Below, one piece after another: positions 23,331 through 30,875 of a stretch of DNA of 31,213 nt; positions within the stretch are counted from its first letter, which is position 1; each line of letters opens with the position of its first letter. Location: NCBI GenBank assembly GCA_049421025.1, contig JBMSMG010000014.1, positions 1-31,213 of the forward strand, given 5' to 3'. Both the position numbers and the translations under genes were made by a program. This DNA is from RGUW01 sp049421025 (GTDB lineage Bacteria > Cyanobacteriota > Cyanobacteriia > PCC-6307 > Cyanobiaceae). The notes beneath the pieces were generated by a model that was not told the DNA's origin, did not search any database, and worked only from the letters and a program-made list of their open reading frames with translations.

Positions 23331-24709
23331 CCTTGGAGCTGGTCCTGCCTCTGGCTCATTGGGCTGCGGCCCTAGCGCTGCTGGTGGCGCTGCTGGCGCT
23401 TGGCACCGTTTTGGGCCGCGCCCTGGGCGTGCACCAGTGGGGCATCCCCGAAGCGCTGCTCGCCGGCAGCCTTGGGCTGTTGGCGGCACCAGGCGGCGGC
23501 CTGCTGCCGCTGATCCCTGAGGCCATCATCCACATCTGGGATCAACTGCCGCTGATCCTGCTGACCCTGGTGTTCGGCACGCTGCTGGTGGGCAAGCCCC
23601 TGCCCCGCATCAACGGGCTGCTGCGTCCGCTGGGGGCCCAGGTGCTGCTCGCTCTCACCCTGGCGTTCGGCCAGTACCTGATGGCAGCCGTGGTGGTCAC
23701 GGTGGTGCTGGGGCCGCTGTTGCACGTGAGTCCGGTGATGGCCTGCCTGATCGAAGTGGCGTACGAGGGCGGGCACGGTTCTGCTGCGGCCATGGGCCCC
23801 ACCTACGAACGCCTTGGCGTCGAGGGTGGCCAGGCCCTGGGATTGGCCATGGCCACGGTTGGCCTGCTGGCTTCAACGCTGGTGGGCGGGTTAGTGGTCG
23901 TGATCGCCCGCGCCCGCCACTGGTTGATGCCGAGTCCGATCGACCCTGCTCCCTCACCGAGCGCCACCCAAGCCAACGCCCTGGCGAGCGCAACAGCCGT
24001 GCAGCCTGAACCCAGCCAACAGAGCGGCGATGGGCTGCAGCGCTGGCTGGTGAACCTGGCCCTAACAGGTGCTGGTGTGGCAATCGGTTGCGTGTTGATG
24101 GCCCTACTGCAGCAACTGGCGCTGCGCATCGGCGGCGGCTTTGCCGTGGTGATCGAGGCGCTGCCGGTGTTTCCCCTGGCGCTGATCGGCTCACTGCTGG
24201 TGCGGCTGCTCCTTGAGAGCTGCGGCCAAGGCGAACTGGCCTGCCCGAAAGTGCAGAGCCGTATCGGCACGGTATCCGCCGACCTATTGATCGTCGCCGC
24301 CACGGCCTGCCTTGATCTGAGCCTGCTGGCCCATGACTGGCTGCCCCTCAGCGTGCTCGCCATCACTGGACTGCTCTGGAACCTGGCAGTGGTGCTGGTG
24401 CTGGCCCGCCGCAGCCTGCCTGAACCCTGGTTTGAACGGGGCATTCTTGAATTTGGCCAAGCCACCGGGGTCGCCGCCAGCGGCCTGTTGCTGTTGAACA
24501 TGGCCGACCCCGACGATCGCAGCGATGCGCTGACGCCCTTTTCGATCAAGCAGCTGCTGCTGCAACCGCTGCTGGCCGGCGGGGTGATCACGGTGATGGC
24601 TCCCCTGGCAATCGCCAGCTGGGGATTGCAGAGCTGGACCGTCCTTTGCCTGGGCCTGACCGTGCTGTGGATCAGCCTGGCCCTGTTGCTGGCCCGGCGG
24701 CAGCCATGA
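23327..24709 (+). CDS. GltS-type sodium/glutamate symporter, copy 1
   Basis: A 460-residue polytopic inner-membrane transporter resembling the GltS family (sodium/glutamate symport). It has about ten hydrophobic segments in two inverted halves, each with a re-entrant region; the first contains the family motif EGGHGSAAAMGPT near residue 150, corresponding to GGHGTA in E. coli GltS, and the second half has FGQATGVAASGLLLLNMADP near 380. A hydrophilic Ser/Ala/Pro-rich central loop (about 205-235) separates the halves. The start ATG 23327 belongs to the tandem repeat and encodes MTLELVLP. The stop overlaps the start of copy 2 as ATGA. Substrate specificity for glutamate is inferred only from family. 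Confidence 0.85.
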   Translation: MTLELVLPLAHWAAALALLVALLALGTVLGRALGVHQWGIPEALLAGSLGLLAAPGGGLLPLIPEAIIHIWDQLPLILLTLVFGTLLVGKPLPRINGLLRPLGAQVLLALTLAFGQYLMAAVVVTVVLGPLLHVSPVMACLIEVAYEGGHGSAAAMGPTYERLGVEGGQALGLAMATVGLLASTLVGGLVVVIARARHWLMPSPIDPAPSPSATQANALASATAVQPEPSQQSGDGLQRWLVNLALTGAGVAIGCVLMALLQQLALRIGGGFAVVIEALPVFPLALIGSLLVRLLLESCGQGELACPKVQSRIGTVSADLLIVAATACLDLSLLAHDWLPLSVLAITGLLWNLAVVLVLARRSLPEPWFERGILEFGQATGVAASGLLLLNMADPDDRSDALTPFSIKQLLLQPLLAGGVITVMAPLAIASWGLQSWTVLCLGLTVLWISLALLLARRQP

Positions 24710-26079
24710 AGGTCTTCGATGTCCTGCTTGCCTTTGTGGTGCTCAGCGCCCTGTTGCTGCTGGCCAGCGCGATCAAGCGCCGGTTCGGTTGGCTGCAGCG
24801 TCTGGGCCTGCCCGAAGCGCTGATCGCCGGGTTGCTAGGGCTGCTGGTGGGTCCCTTCAGCCCATGGGCTGTCTTACCAGAGACGGTCTACAACGTCTGG
24901 AGCCAAACCCCGGGCGTGTTGATCACGCTGGTGTTCGCCAGCCTGTTTCTGGGCCAGCGGCTCCCCAGTGCAGGGGTGCTGTGGCAGCGCGCTGCCTCCC
25001 AGACCTGTTTTGGCCTGACCCTGGGATTCGGTCAGTACCTGGTGGGCGGTCTGGTGGTGCTGCTGGTGCTGCAGCCGCTGCTGGGCACCAATGCGCTGCT
25101 GGCCTGCCTGATCGAGGTCGGCTTCGAAGGCGGCCATGGCACAGCTGCCGGCATGGGGCCCACCTTCGCTGATTTGGGCCTGCCCTCAGGCGAGGCTCTA
25201 GGGCTGGCGATGGCGACGGTGGGCGTCCTGGCGGCCGTACTGCTCGGCAGCGCCCTGGTCGTGATCGGCCGCAGCCGCGCCTGGCTCTGCCAGGGCAACA
25301 ACCAGCAGATGTCTGCTGCCGAGCGCCAACCACACGCTCTTGCAACGAGCCCCGCGCAAGCCCCAGACAACGGCATGACTGAGGCCGCAACGATCGATCA
25401 GCTCACCCTCAACCTGGCCCTGTGCGGAGCGGCGGTTGGGCTGGGGGTGCTACTGCGAGAGCTGCTGATCGCCCTTGGCGGCTTCGGTGGCCCAGGTGGA
25501 ATCCGCCTGCTGAGCGCGGTGCCACTGTTTCCGCTGGCGATGCTCGGCGGGCTGCTGCTGCAGCTGCTGCTGCAGCAGCTCAACCACAGCACCCTGGCCA
25601 GCCCGCAGCTGCAGGGAAGCATCGGTTCACTAGCCATGGATCTGCTGATCGCTGCAGCCATGGCCAGCTTGAATCTGCCCCTTCTCGAAGAGAACTGGCT
25701 GGCCTTTGCCGTCTTGGCGGCGACAGGCCTGCTGTGGAACCTGGCCGCAGTCTTGCTGCTGGCGCCAAGGCTGTTTCAGGATCATTGGTTCGAGCGGGCA
25801 ATCGCCGATTTCGGTCAGGGCACCGGTGTCACCGCTACAGGCCTGCTGCTACTGCGCATGGCCGACCCACGGGGCAGCTCGCGGGTGATGGAGGCTTTCT
25901 CGTTCAAACAGTTGCTGTTTGAACCGTTTCTGGGCGGCGGCCTGGTGACAGCCCTGGCCCCCATTGCCCTGGCGGCCTGGGGTCTGCAGCGCTGGACGGC
26001 AGCCGCTCTGGCCTTAACCGTGGCGTCAGCGCTATTGGGCCTGGCGATCGCCCGCCGAGCCTCAAGAACCAGCCATTGA
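24706..26079 (+). CDS. GltS-type sodium/glutamate symporter, copy 2
   Basis: A 457-residue paralogue of the preceding gene, with the same layout: N-terminal helix, LPEALIAGLLGLLVGP, the FEGGHGTAAGMGPTF re-entrant motif near residue 150, a hydrophilic central loop around 205-235 and DFGQGTGVTATGLLLLRMADP near residue 375. The ATG at 24706 overlaps the stop of copy 1 (ATGA 24706-24709), so the two are translationally coupled and probably made in similar amounts. The copies differ clearly along most of their length, so the duplication is not recent. They could form separate transporters or a heteromer. Confidence 0.85.
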   Translation: MKVFDVLLAFVVLSALLLLASAIKRRFGWLQRLGLPEALIAGLLGLLVGPFSPWAVLPETVYNVWSQTPGVLITLVFASLFLGQRLPSAGVLWQRAASQTCFGLTLGFGQYLVGGLVVLLVLQPLLGTNALLACLIEVGFEGGHGTAAGMGPTFADLGLPSGEALGLAMATVGVLAAVLLGSALVVIGRSRAWLCQGNNQQMSAAERQPHALATSPAQAPDNGMTEAATIDQLTLNLALCGAAVGLGVLLRELLIALGGFGGPGGIRLLSAVPLFPLAMLGGLLLQLLLQQLNHSTLASPQLQGSIGSLAMDLLIAAAMASLNLPLLEENWLAFAVLAATGLLWNLAAVLLLAPRLFQDHWFERAIADFGQGTGVTATGLLLLRMADPRGSSRVMEAFSFKQLLFEPFLGGGLVTALAPIALAAWGLQRWTAAALALTVASALLGLAIARRASRTSH

Positions 26080-26107
26080 TCTCTGCCCTGCTGCTGACGT
26101 TGTTGCC

Positions 26108-27484
26108 ATGGAGCCAACCAACCAAACCCTCCCCAACATCACCCTCTATGGCTACTGGCGCTCAAGCTGCAGCCATCGTCTGCAGATCGCCCTGCGGCTC
26201 AAGCAGTTGCCGTTTAGGTATCAACCGGTCGACCTCGATCGTCAGCAACAGCGCGAACCCTGGTTCCTGAACCTCAACCCGTTGGGCCAGGTCCCTGTGC
26301 TTCAGGTCGATACAGAGATCTGGGCCGACTCGCTGGTGGCTCTCGAAACCCTCGAAGAGCGCTTCCCCACACAAGGGCAAAGGCTGCTGCCCACCGCCCC
26401 TGACGCGCGCCTGAAGGTGCGGAGGGTGGTGAATGCCATCGGCACCGGCCTGCAGCCATGGCTGCTGCCCCTGCAGATCAGGCAATGCATTGACTTAAAC
26501 GATGAAGCCATCCAGGCACTGCGCCTGAACCACCAAGGCGCCGCTCTTGAAAGCCTGCAGCAGCTGATCAGCAGCAGTGCGGGGCTGTTCAGCGTTGGCG
26601 ATCACGTGAGCATGGCCGATGTCTTGCTGGTTGCCCACCTGAGTGGTCTGCAGCGTCTGGGGCTGAACCTGGAGCCCTACCCGCTGTTGCGTCAGATCTA
26701 CAGCCGTTGTCTGCGCCTGCCGGCCTTCGGTGACGCCGAGCCCAGGCATCAACACGATGGTGTTGTCGCAGCAGACACCGAGCGGGCACCGCAAGCTGAT
26801 CTGCCTGTCGCTGCACTCAACCAGATCCTGCATTACAAGGAACCCGATGGGGCCCTGCGCGCCTACCTGAGCAGCACAGCCAACCCGCCGATCCCTGGGC
26901 TTGAACTGGTGCGGCAGCAGACCGTAGCTGCTTTTGGTGAGGTGGCCTCCAAAGTGAGCGCGCTCGAGGTCTGCCTGCTGCTGCGTTGGCTGGCGGCCAG
27001 CCGCCGCTGCCGGCGCGTGCTCGAGATCGGTGTATTTACAGGCAGCTCATCGTTGGCCCTGCTCGACGGGATGGGTCCGGCCGGGACCCTGAGCGCCATT
27101 GACATCGATCCAACCACCACGGCTGTGGCCCAGCAAGCCTGGCAGCAGCTAGGCCTGCTGGATCGGGTCGATTTTCGCCTGGGCGATGCGTTGCAGCTGC
27201 TGCCGGCACTCGAGCCCGGTTTTGATCTGATCTACGTCGATGGAGCCAACTGGGAGTACGAGGCCTACCTCGACAAAGCCCTACCCCTGCTGGCCCCGGG
27301 CGGGCTGCTGGTCTTTGACAACGTGCTCTGGCGCGGTCTCGTGATCGACCCTGACCCGGCCGATGCCTCGGCCGCGGGCCTGGCGCGCTTCAACGCTCTG
27401 CTGCGGCGGCGCCACGACCTGCAGAGCTGCGTGCTCCACATGGGCGACGGGCTGGCCCTGGTCAGCCCTGCAGATAACGGCTGA
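26108..27484 (+). CDS. Zeta-class GST / O-methyltransferase fusion protein
   Basis: A 458-residue two-domain protein. Residues 1-205 form a glutathione transferase of the zeta (maleylacetoacetate isomerase) type: thioredoxin-like fold with the SSC motif (Ser19-Ser20-Cys21, in RSSCSHRLQIAL), the NPLGQVPVLQVD cis-Pro block and ADSLVALETLEERFP. Residues about 230-458 are a class I SAM methyltransferase of the caffeoyl-CoA O-methyltransferase group: motif I VLEIGVFTGSSSLAL near 305, IDIDP, DLIYVDGANWEYEAY near 375 and GGLLVFDNVLWRG near 400. The metal-binding DADK of the family reads DGAN here, while the later Asp-Asn pair is kept. The gene starts 28 bases after copy 2 of gltS and overlaps the 3' end of the convergent sulfotransferase gene by 23 bases. 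No frameshift is seen, so the fusion is genuine as read. Confidence 0.85.
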   Translation: MEPTNQTLPNITLYGYWRSSCSHRLQIALRLKQLPFRYQPVDLDRQQQREPWFLNLNPLGQVPVLQVDTEIWADSLVALETLEERFPTQGQRLLPTAPDARLKVRRVVNAIGTGLQPWLLPLQIRQCIDLNDEAIQALRLNHQGAALESLQQLISSSAGLFSVGDHVSMADVLLVAHLSGLQRLGLNLEPYPLLRQIYSRCLRLPAFGDAEPRHQHDGVVAADTERAPQADLPVAALNQILHYKEPDGALRAYLSSTANPPIPGLELVRQQTVAAFGEVASKVSALEVCLLLRWLAASRRCRRVLEIGVFTGSSSLALLDGMGPAGTLSAIDIDPTTTAVAQQAWQQLGLLDRVDFRLGDALQLLPALEPGFDLIYVDGANWEYEAYLDKALPLLAPGGLLVFDNVLWRGLVIDPDPADASAAGLARFNALLRRRHDLQSCVLHMGDGLALVSPADNG

Positions 27485-29021
27485 GCCGAGCGGCGTGAGG
27501 CGAGCTGCCCCACACCTGCCGGGTGGCGGCATCAATGCGAGCCGCCGACACCTCAGAGAGCTCCTGGCGCCAGCTGTCTACGGTGCCGGCCCTGAAATAC
27601 ACCGACGGATTGAGATGGAAGCTGCGCGGATTGCTGGTGAGCTCCTGCTTCATGGCGTCAAAACCGGTGGCCGCTGCAAGCTGCTCTAGCTGCGAGCGAT
27701 CGAGCTCCTGGCAGCCCGGCAGAAAAGCCTGAAGTTGCTGCGCAGTCGCAACCTTGTCGAGCACCATGTCTTCGTAATAGAGCAGACAGAGTTGCTCATC
27801 ACCAACACGGCGATCAGCCCGCTCAAGCCAACTCAAGACGTGCCGGTGGTAGTTGCCGAAGTACAGATCGTCTCCCAGAAATAAATCAACAAAGTCATCG
27901 ATATGCAGGCTTGCATCCACGCCAAGCAGTGGATGCTTCTGCCAGAAGTGATACTGCGAAACCGCCACCGCCTTGGGATCGCGCACCACCACCACAAAAC
28001 GGGTCGCTGGATGCACACGCCGCACCGGCAGATCTTCATAGCTGCAGTGCACATACCAGAGCCGGGGTGCCAGGCCCGTGCTGGCCTCAAAGCCATGCCA
28101 GGACTGCTGGCCCTGCTGCGAGAGAAACACCTCAGGCCAGGGCACGGCAGCATGGCCAATATCACCCTCGCGGCAGGGGTGTTGGGGCGGCAGGGCATAC
28201 CCACGCTGCACCAGTTCCACCAGAAACTTCTTAGCCAGGTGGGTGCCGACCTTCTGGTGCGTGCAGATCAATAGATCCTGAGCGGTGGTATCCCAGGTGT
28301 CGCGCAACACGGCTGCGCTCTGCAGATCAATAAACGGCGGATAGCTGGTGCCGCGATAGCGGTGGTGATCAAACCCCGCGGGGCCAAGCTGCTGCACGGG
28401 TTCAAACGTGCGCAACATGTGACCGGGCCTGATCGCCGAATCCCGCGCCTGCAGCACTGCAATGCGGCGGTCGAGCTGTTCGGCCTGGCGCAACAGGTCC
28501 TGGCGCTCATAGACCTCCTGCAACGACGGCTGAATTGCAAAGGCCACCTGTTGCAGCAGCTCCACATCAGCGTCACTGAAGCCCTCTGCTGACTGCGGCC
28601 CCTGCTTGTTGAGGACCTGCAGGGCACCGATGACAACTGACCCCTCCAGATTGCGCACTGGCAGGCTCAGGGCCGACTCGGTCACAAAGCCGGTGCTGGC
28701 GGCCAGCTCCCTGTGCACCCCCGGCGTCTGGGAGAGCTGGGTGCTGCGTTGCAGCTCACCAGTTGCGATGGCCCGAGCCACCATGGACTCGGGTCCAGCC
28801 ACCACGATTTGTCGTTCGATCACGCCGGTGCCCGCTTCGAGCCAGACGCTGCCGCTGGTCGGGTCTTTGACAAACACCGAAACTCGCTCAGCCCCAAGCA
28901 GCGGCGGCACTGTGAGCACCAGCAAGGCAAACAGATCACGCTGACGCAGTTGCTCCCAGCTCTGCCTGAGCGTCAGCCGCTCGGCCATGGCTGCACCCAG
29001 TTGTTGCGTTGGCGAGGACAT
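27462..29021 (-). CDS. GAF domain / sulfotransferase fusion protein
   Basis: A 519-residue protein. Residues about 20-170 form a GAF domain (LGAERVSVFVKDPTSGSVWLE near 45 and ESALSLPVRNLEGSVVIGAL near 115), a small-molecule or redox-sensing fold, followed by a short linking helix (170-200). The C-terminal half is a PAPS-dependent sulfotransferase: the 5'-phosphosulfate loop ICTHQKVGTHLAKKF near 255 (variant of YPKSGTTW), the 3'-phosphate motif VVVVRDPKAVAVSQYHFW near 345 and the tail motif FRAGTVDSWRQEL near 477. It would transfer sulfate to an unknown acceptor, perhaps under control of the GAF ligand. The start ATG 29021 shares one base with the aldolase stop (TGATG), so the two are coupled. 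Confidence 0.85.
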   Translation of the reverse strand: MSSPTQQLGAAMAERLTLRQSWEQLRQRDLFALLVLTVPPLLGAERVSVFVKDPTSGSVWLEAGTGVIERQIVVAGPESMVARAIATGELQRSTQLSQTPGVHRELAASTGFVTESALSLPVRNLEGSVVIGALQVLNKQGPQSAEGFSDADVELLQQVAFAIQPSLQEVYERQDLLRQAEQLDRRIAVLQARDSAIRPGHMLRTFEPVQQLGPAGFDHHRYRGTSYPPFIDLQSAAVLRDTWDTTAQDLLICTHQKVGTHLAKKFLVELVQRGYALPPQHPCREGDIGHAAVPWPEVFLSQQGQQSWHGFEASTGLAPRLWYVHCSYEDLPVRRVHPATRFVVVVRDPKAVAVSQYHFWQKHPLLGVDASLHIDDFVDLFLGDDLYFGNYHRHVLSWLERADRRVGDEQLCLLYYEDMVLDKVATAQQLQAFLPGCQELDRSQLEQLAAATGFDAMKQELTSNPRSFHLNPSVYFRAGTVDSWRQELSEVSAARIDAATRQVWGSSPHAARLSRYLQG

Positions 29022-29683
29022 CAGCTGGCGTAAAGGAGCGTTGAGAACTGGTGCTGCACAGCCGCCATCTGCTCAGGGCTGAGCAGCGGCGGCTCACCCA
29101 GCGCCATGGCCTGCAGATACATGCGGGCCAGCGTCTCGATTTCGATGGCTAAGCGCAAGGCCTGCGCCAGGCTGCCAGCCACGCTCACCTGGCCGTGGTG
29201 GGCGAGCAAGGCCGCCTGGCGATCGGCCAGAGCCTCGAGCGCTCCATCGGAAAAGGCCTGCGTTCCAAACAGTGCATAGGGCGCGCAGCGCACAGAGCTG
29301 CCCCCCGCGATCGCCACCATGTAATGAAACGCCGGAATGCCGCGGCCGTGGCAGGCCAGCGCGGTGGCACTGGTGGAGTGGCAGTGCACCACAGCCTGCG
29401 CCTCAGGCCTGCTGCGCAGAATGTCGGCATGCAGGCGCCATTCCGATGAGGGACGCCGCGCCTTGCCCTGGCCAGCCTGAGCGCTCCCCAAAGGCAGGCC
29501 CGTGAGATCAAGGGCCACTAGATCTGCAGGGCCCATCTGCTCGTAGGGAAGCGAGGTTGGGGTGATCAGCAGACCGCCGTCGATGCGGGCCGAAACATTG
29601 CCCGAGGTGCCCTGGTTGATGCCGCTGGCATTGAGAGCGCGGGCCGTCTCAAGCAGCTGCTGGCGCAGATCCGCCTCATTCAC
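29021..29683 (-). CDS. Class II aldolase family protein (MtnB- or Ald2-like)
   Basis: A 220-residue zinc-dependent class II aldolase/adducin domain protein. Motifs seen are GTSGNVSARIDGGLLITP near residue 25, SSEWRLHADILRSRPEA near 78, the metal-binding HCHST near 99 and the third histidine in LLAHHGQV near 160. Members include L-fuculose-phosphate aldolase, the methylthioribulose-1-phosphate dehydratase MtnB and the methylthioribulose-1-phosphate aldolase Ald2. Nearness to mtnA makes 5-methylthioribulose-1-phosphate the likely substrate; the sequence alone does not decide between dehydration and aldol cleavage. The start is GTG 29683. It overlaps the GAF/sulfotransferase start by one base. 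Confidence 0.85.
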   Translation of the reverse strand: MNEADLRQQLLETARALNASGINQGTSGNVSARIDGGLLITPTSLPYEQMGPADLVALDLTGLPLGSAQAGQGKARRPSSEWRLHADILRSRPEAQAVVHCHSTSATALACHGRGIPAFHYMVAIAGGSSVRCAPYALFGTQAFSDGALEALADRQAALLAHHGQVSVAGSLAQALRLAIEIETLARMYLQAMALGEPPLLSPEQMAAVQHQFSTLLYAS

Positions 29684-29721
29684 AGGTGATCATGCCCCTA
29701 CAAGACACGAGCCTAAAAGCC

Positions 29722-30783
29722 ATGCGCGCTGTTGGCCTGCGACGCCATCTGCCGATCAGCGATCCAGAGTCGCTGCTCGATCTTGATCTGCCCGCGCCTG
29801 TGCTGCGGCCCCATGACCTGCTGGTGCGCGTCGAAGCCGTAGGAGTCAATCCGGTTGACACCAAACTGCGGGCCGGCCAAGGGGCAGCCGATGCGCGCCT
29901 GCATGAGCCGCCCCTGGTGCTGGGCTTCGATTGCTGCGGTGTGATCGAAGACCTGGGACCCGCTGCCGCGGCCTCAGGCAGCTGGCAGCTCGGTGATCGG
30001 GTCATGGCCGCCGGCGATGTAACCCGGCAGGGCTGCAACGCCGAACTGGTAGCCCTCGATCACCGCCTCTGCGGCAAGCCGCCCCAGAGCCTGAGCGCCG
30101 CTGAGGCCTCCGCCTTGCCGCTCACGGGCCTCACCGCCTGGGAGGGGCTGTTTGAGCGCCTGGGGCTGAGCTCTGAACCGAACCCCGCCCAACAGGGACA
30201 AACGCTGCTGCTGATCGGCGGCGCCGGCGGTGTGGGCTCGATGGCGATCCAGCTGGCGCGCCGCGCCGGACTGCGGGTGATCGCGACGGCTTCACGGCCC
30301 AAAAGCCAGGCCTGGTGCCTGGAGCTAGGTGCTGATGCGGTGATCGACCACAGCCAGCCGCTGGCGCCGCAGTTGGCCGAGCTGGAGGGCACGGACTTGA
30401 ACACCGTGCAGATCCCCTGGATTGCCAACTTCGCTGACACTGACGCTTACTGGCAGCAGATGGCCCAGTTGGTGGCCCCCCAGGGGGCGATCCTGGCGAT
30501 CGTGGGCAACCGCAGCCCGCTCGATCAGACCCTGCTCAAGGCCAAGAGCGCCCGGCTCTGCTGGGAGTTCATGTTCACCCGGGCCCAGTACGGCACGCCA
30601 GACCTGGCCCAGCAGGGCCAGATCCTCAGCCGCATCGCCGAGCTGGTCGATGCCGGCGAGCTGCGCAGCACCGCCCGCACCAACCTGGGAGCCATCAACG
30701 CCGCCAACCTGCGCGCGGCCCACGCCCTGTTGGAAGCCGGGCAAACCACCGGCAAGATCGTGCTGGGTGACTGGGGAGTTTGA
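29722..30783 (+). CDS. Zinc-type alcohol dehydrogenase/quinone reductase family oxidoreductase
   Basis: About 353 residues of a medium-chain NAD(P)H-dependent reductase close to the zinc-type alcohol dehydrogenase family 1/quinone oxidoreductase group. The family N-terminus MRAVGLRRHLPISDPESLLD starts at ATG 29722, which I prefer; an ATG at 29692 or a GTG at 29686 would add 10-12 residues. Other marks are VNPVDTKLR near 50, LGFDCCGVIEDLG near 75, the Rossmann motif LLIGGAGGVGSMAIQLARRAG near 170 and the LGADAVIDH block. It lacks the classical catalytic-zinc Cys-His-Glu set and the structural four-Cys loop, so it is probably zinc-independent. It diverges from the aldolase with no room for separate promoters and is convergent with mtnA. 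Confidence 0.85.
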   Translation: MRAVGLRRHLPISDPESLLDLDLPAPVLRPHDLLVRVEAVGVNPVDTKLRAGQGAADARLHEPPLVLGFDCCGVIEDLGPAAAASGSWQLGDRVMAAGDVTRQGCNAELVALDHRLCGKPPQSLSAAEASALPLTGLTAWEGLFERLGLSSEPNPAQQGQTLLLIGGAGGVGSMAIQLARRAGLRVIATASRPKSQAWCLELGADAVIDHSQPLAPQLAELEGTDLNTVQIPWIANFADTDAYWQQMAQLVAPQGAILAIVGNRSPLDQTLLKAKSARLCWEFMFTRAQYGTPDLAQQGQILSRIAELVDAGELRSTARTNLGAINAANLRAAHALLEAGQTTGKIVLGDWGV

Positions 30784-30822
30784 GCTGGGGCATGGCCCGA
30801 TGCCCAATGGCCTTGTGCCAGT

Positions 30823-30844
30823 GACCATGGTCATGACCATGGTC
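30823..30844. repeat. 22-bp perfect palindrome between adh and mtnA
   Basis: A perfect palindrome that is itself made of two GACCATGGTC palindromes separated by AT. It lies 40 bases after the dehydrogenase stop and 32 before the mtnA stop, in a convergent spacer. A second short palindrome, CCTTGCAAGG, follows at 30848-30857. It may act as a bidirectional transcription end or mRNA-stabilising hairpin, but neither strand has a proper T-run, so the terminator role is uncertain. Confidence 0.5.
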
Positions 30845-30875
30845 TTCCTTGCAAGGCTGGAACCCTTAAGACGAT

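Larger units (their letters stand above)
23282..23349 (+). repeat. Four-unit degenerate 17-bp tandem repeat at the peptidase/gltS junction
   Basis: Units at 23282-23298 (ttggatctgccatgagc), 23299-23315 (ttggatctgccatgacc), 23316-23332 (ggggacttgccatgacc) and 23333-23349 (ttggagctggtcctgcc, most diverged). The first three each contain CCATGA. Because 17 is not a multiple of three, each ATG falls in a new frame, giving ATGA overlaps at 23293, 23310 and 23327. The repeat codes for the peptidase tail LDLP, for two hexapeptides and for the gltS N-terminus. Confidence 0.85.
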
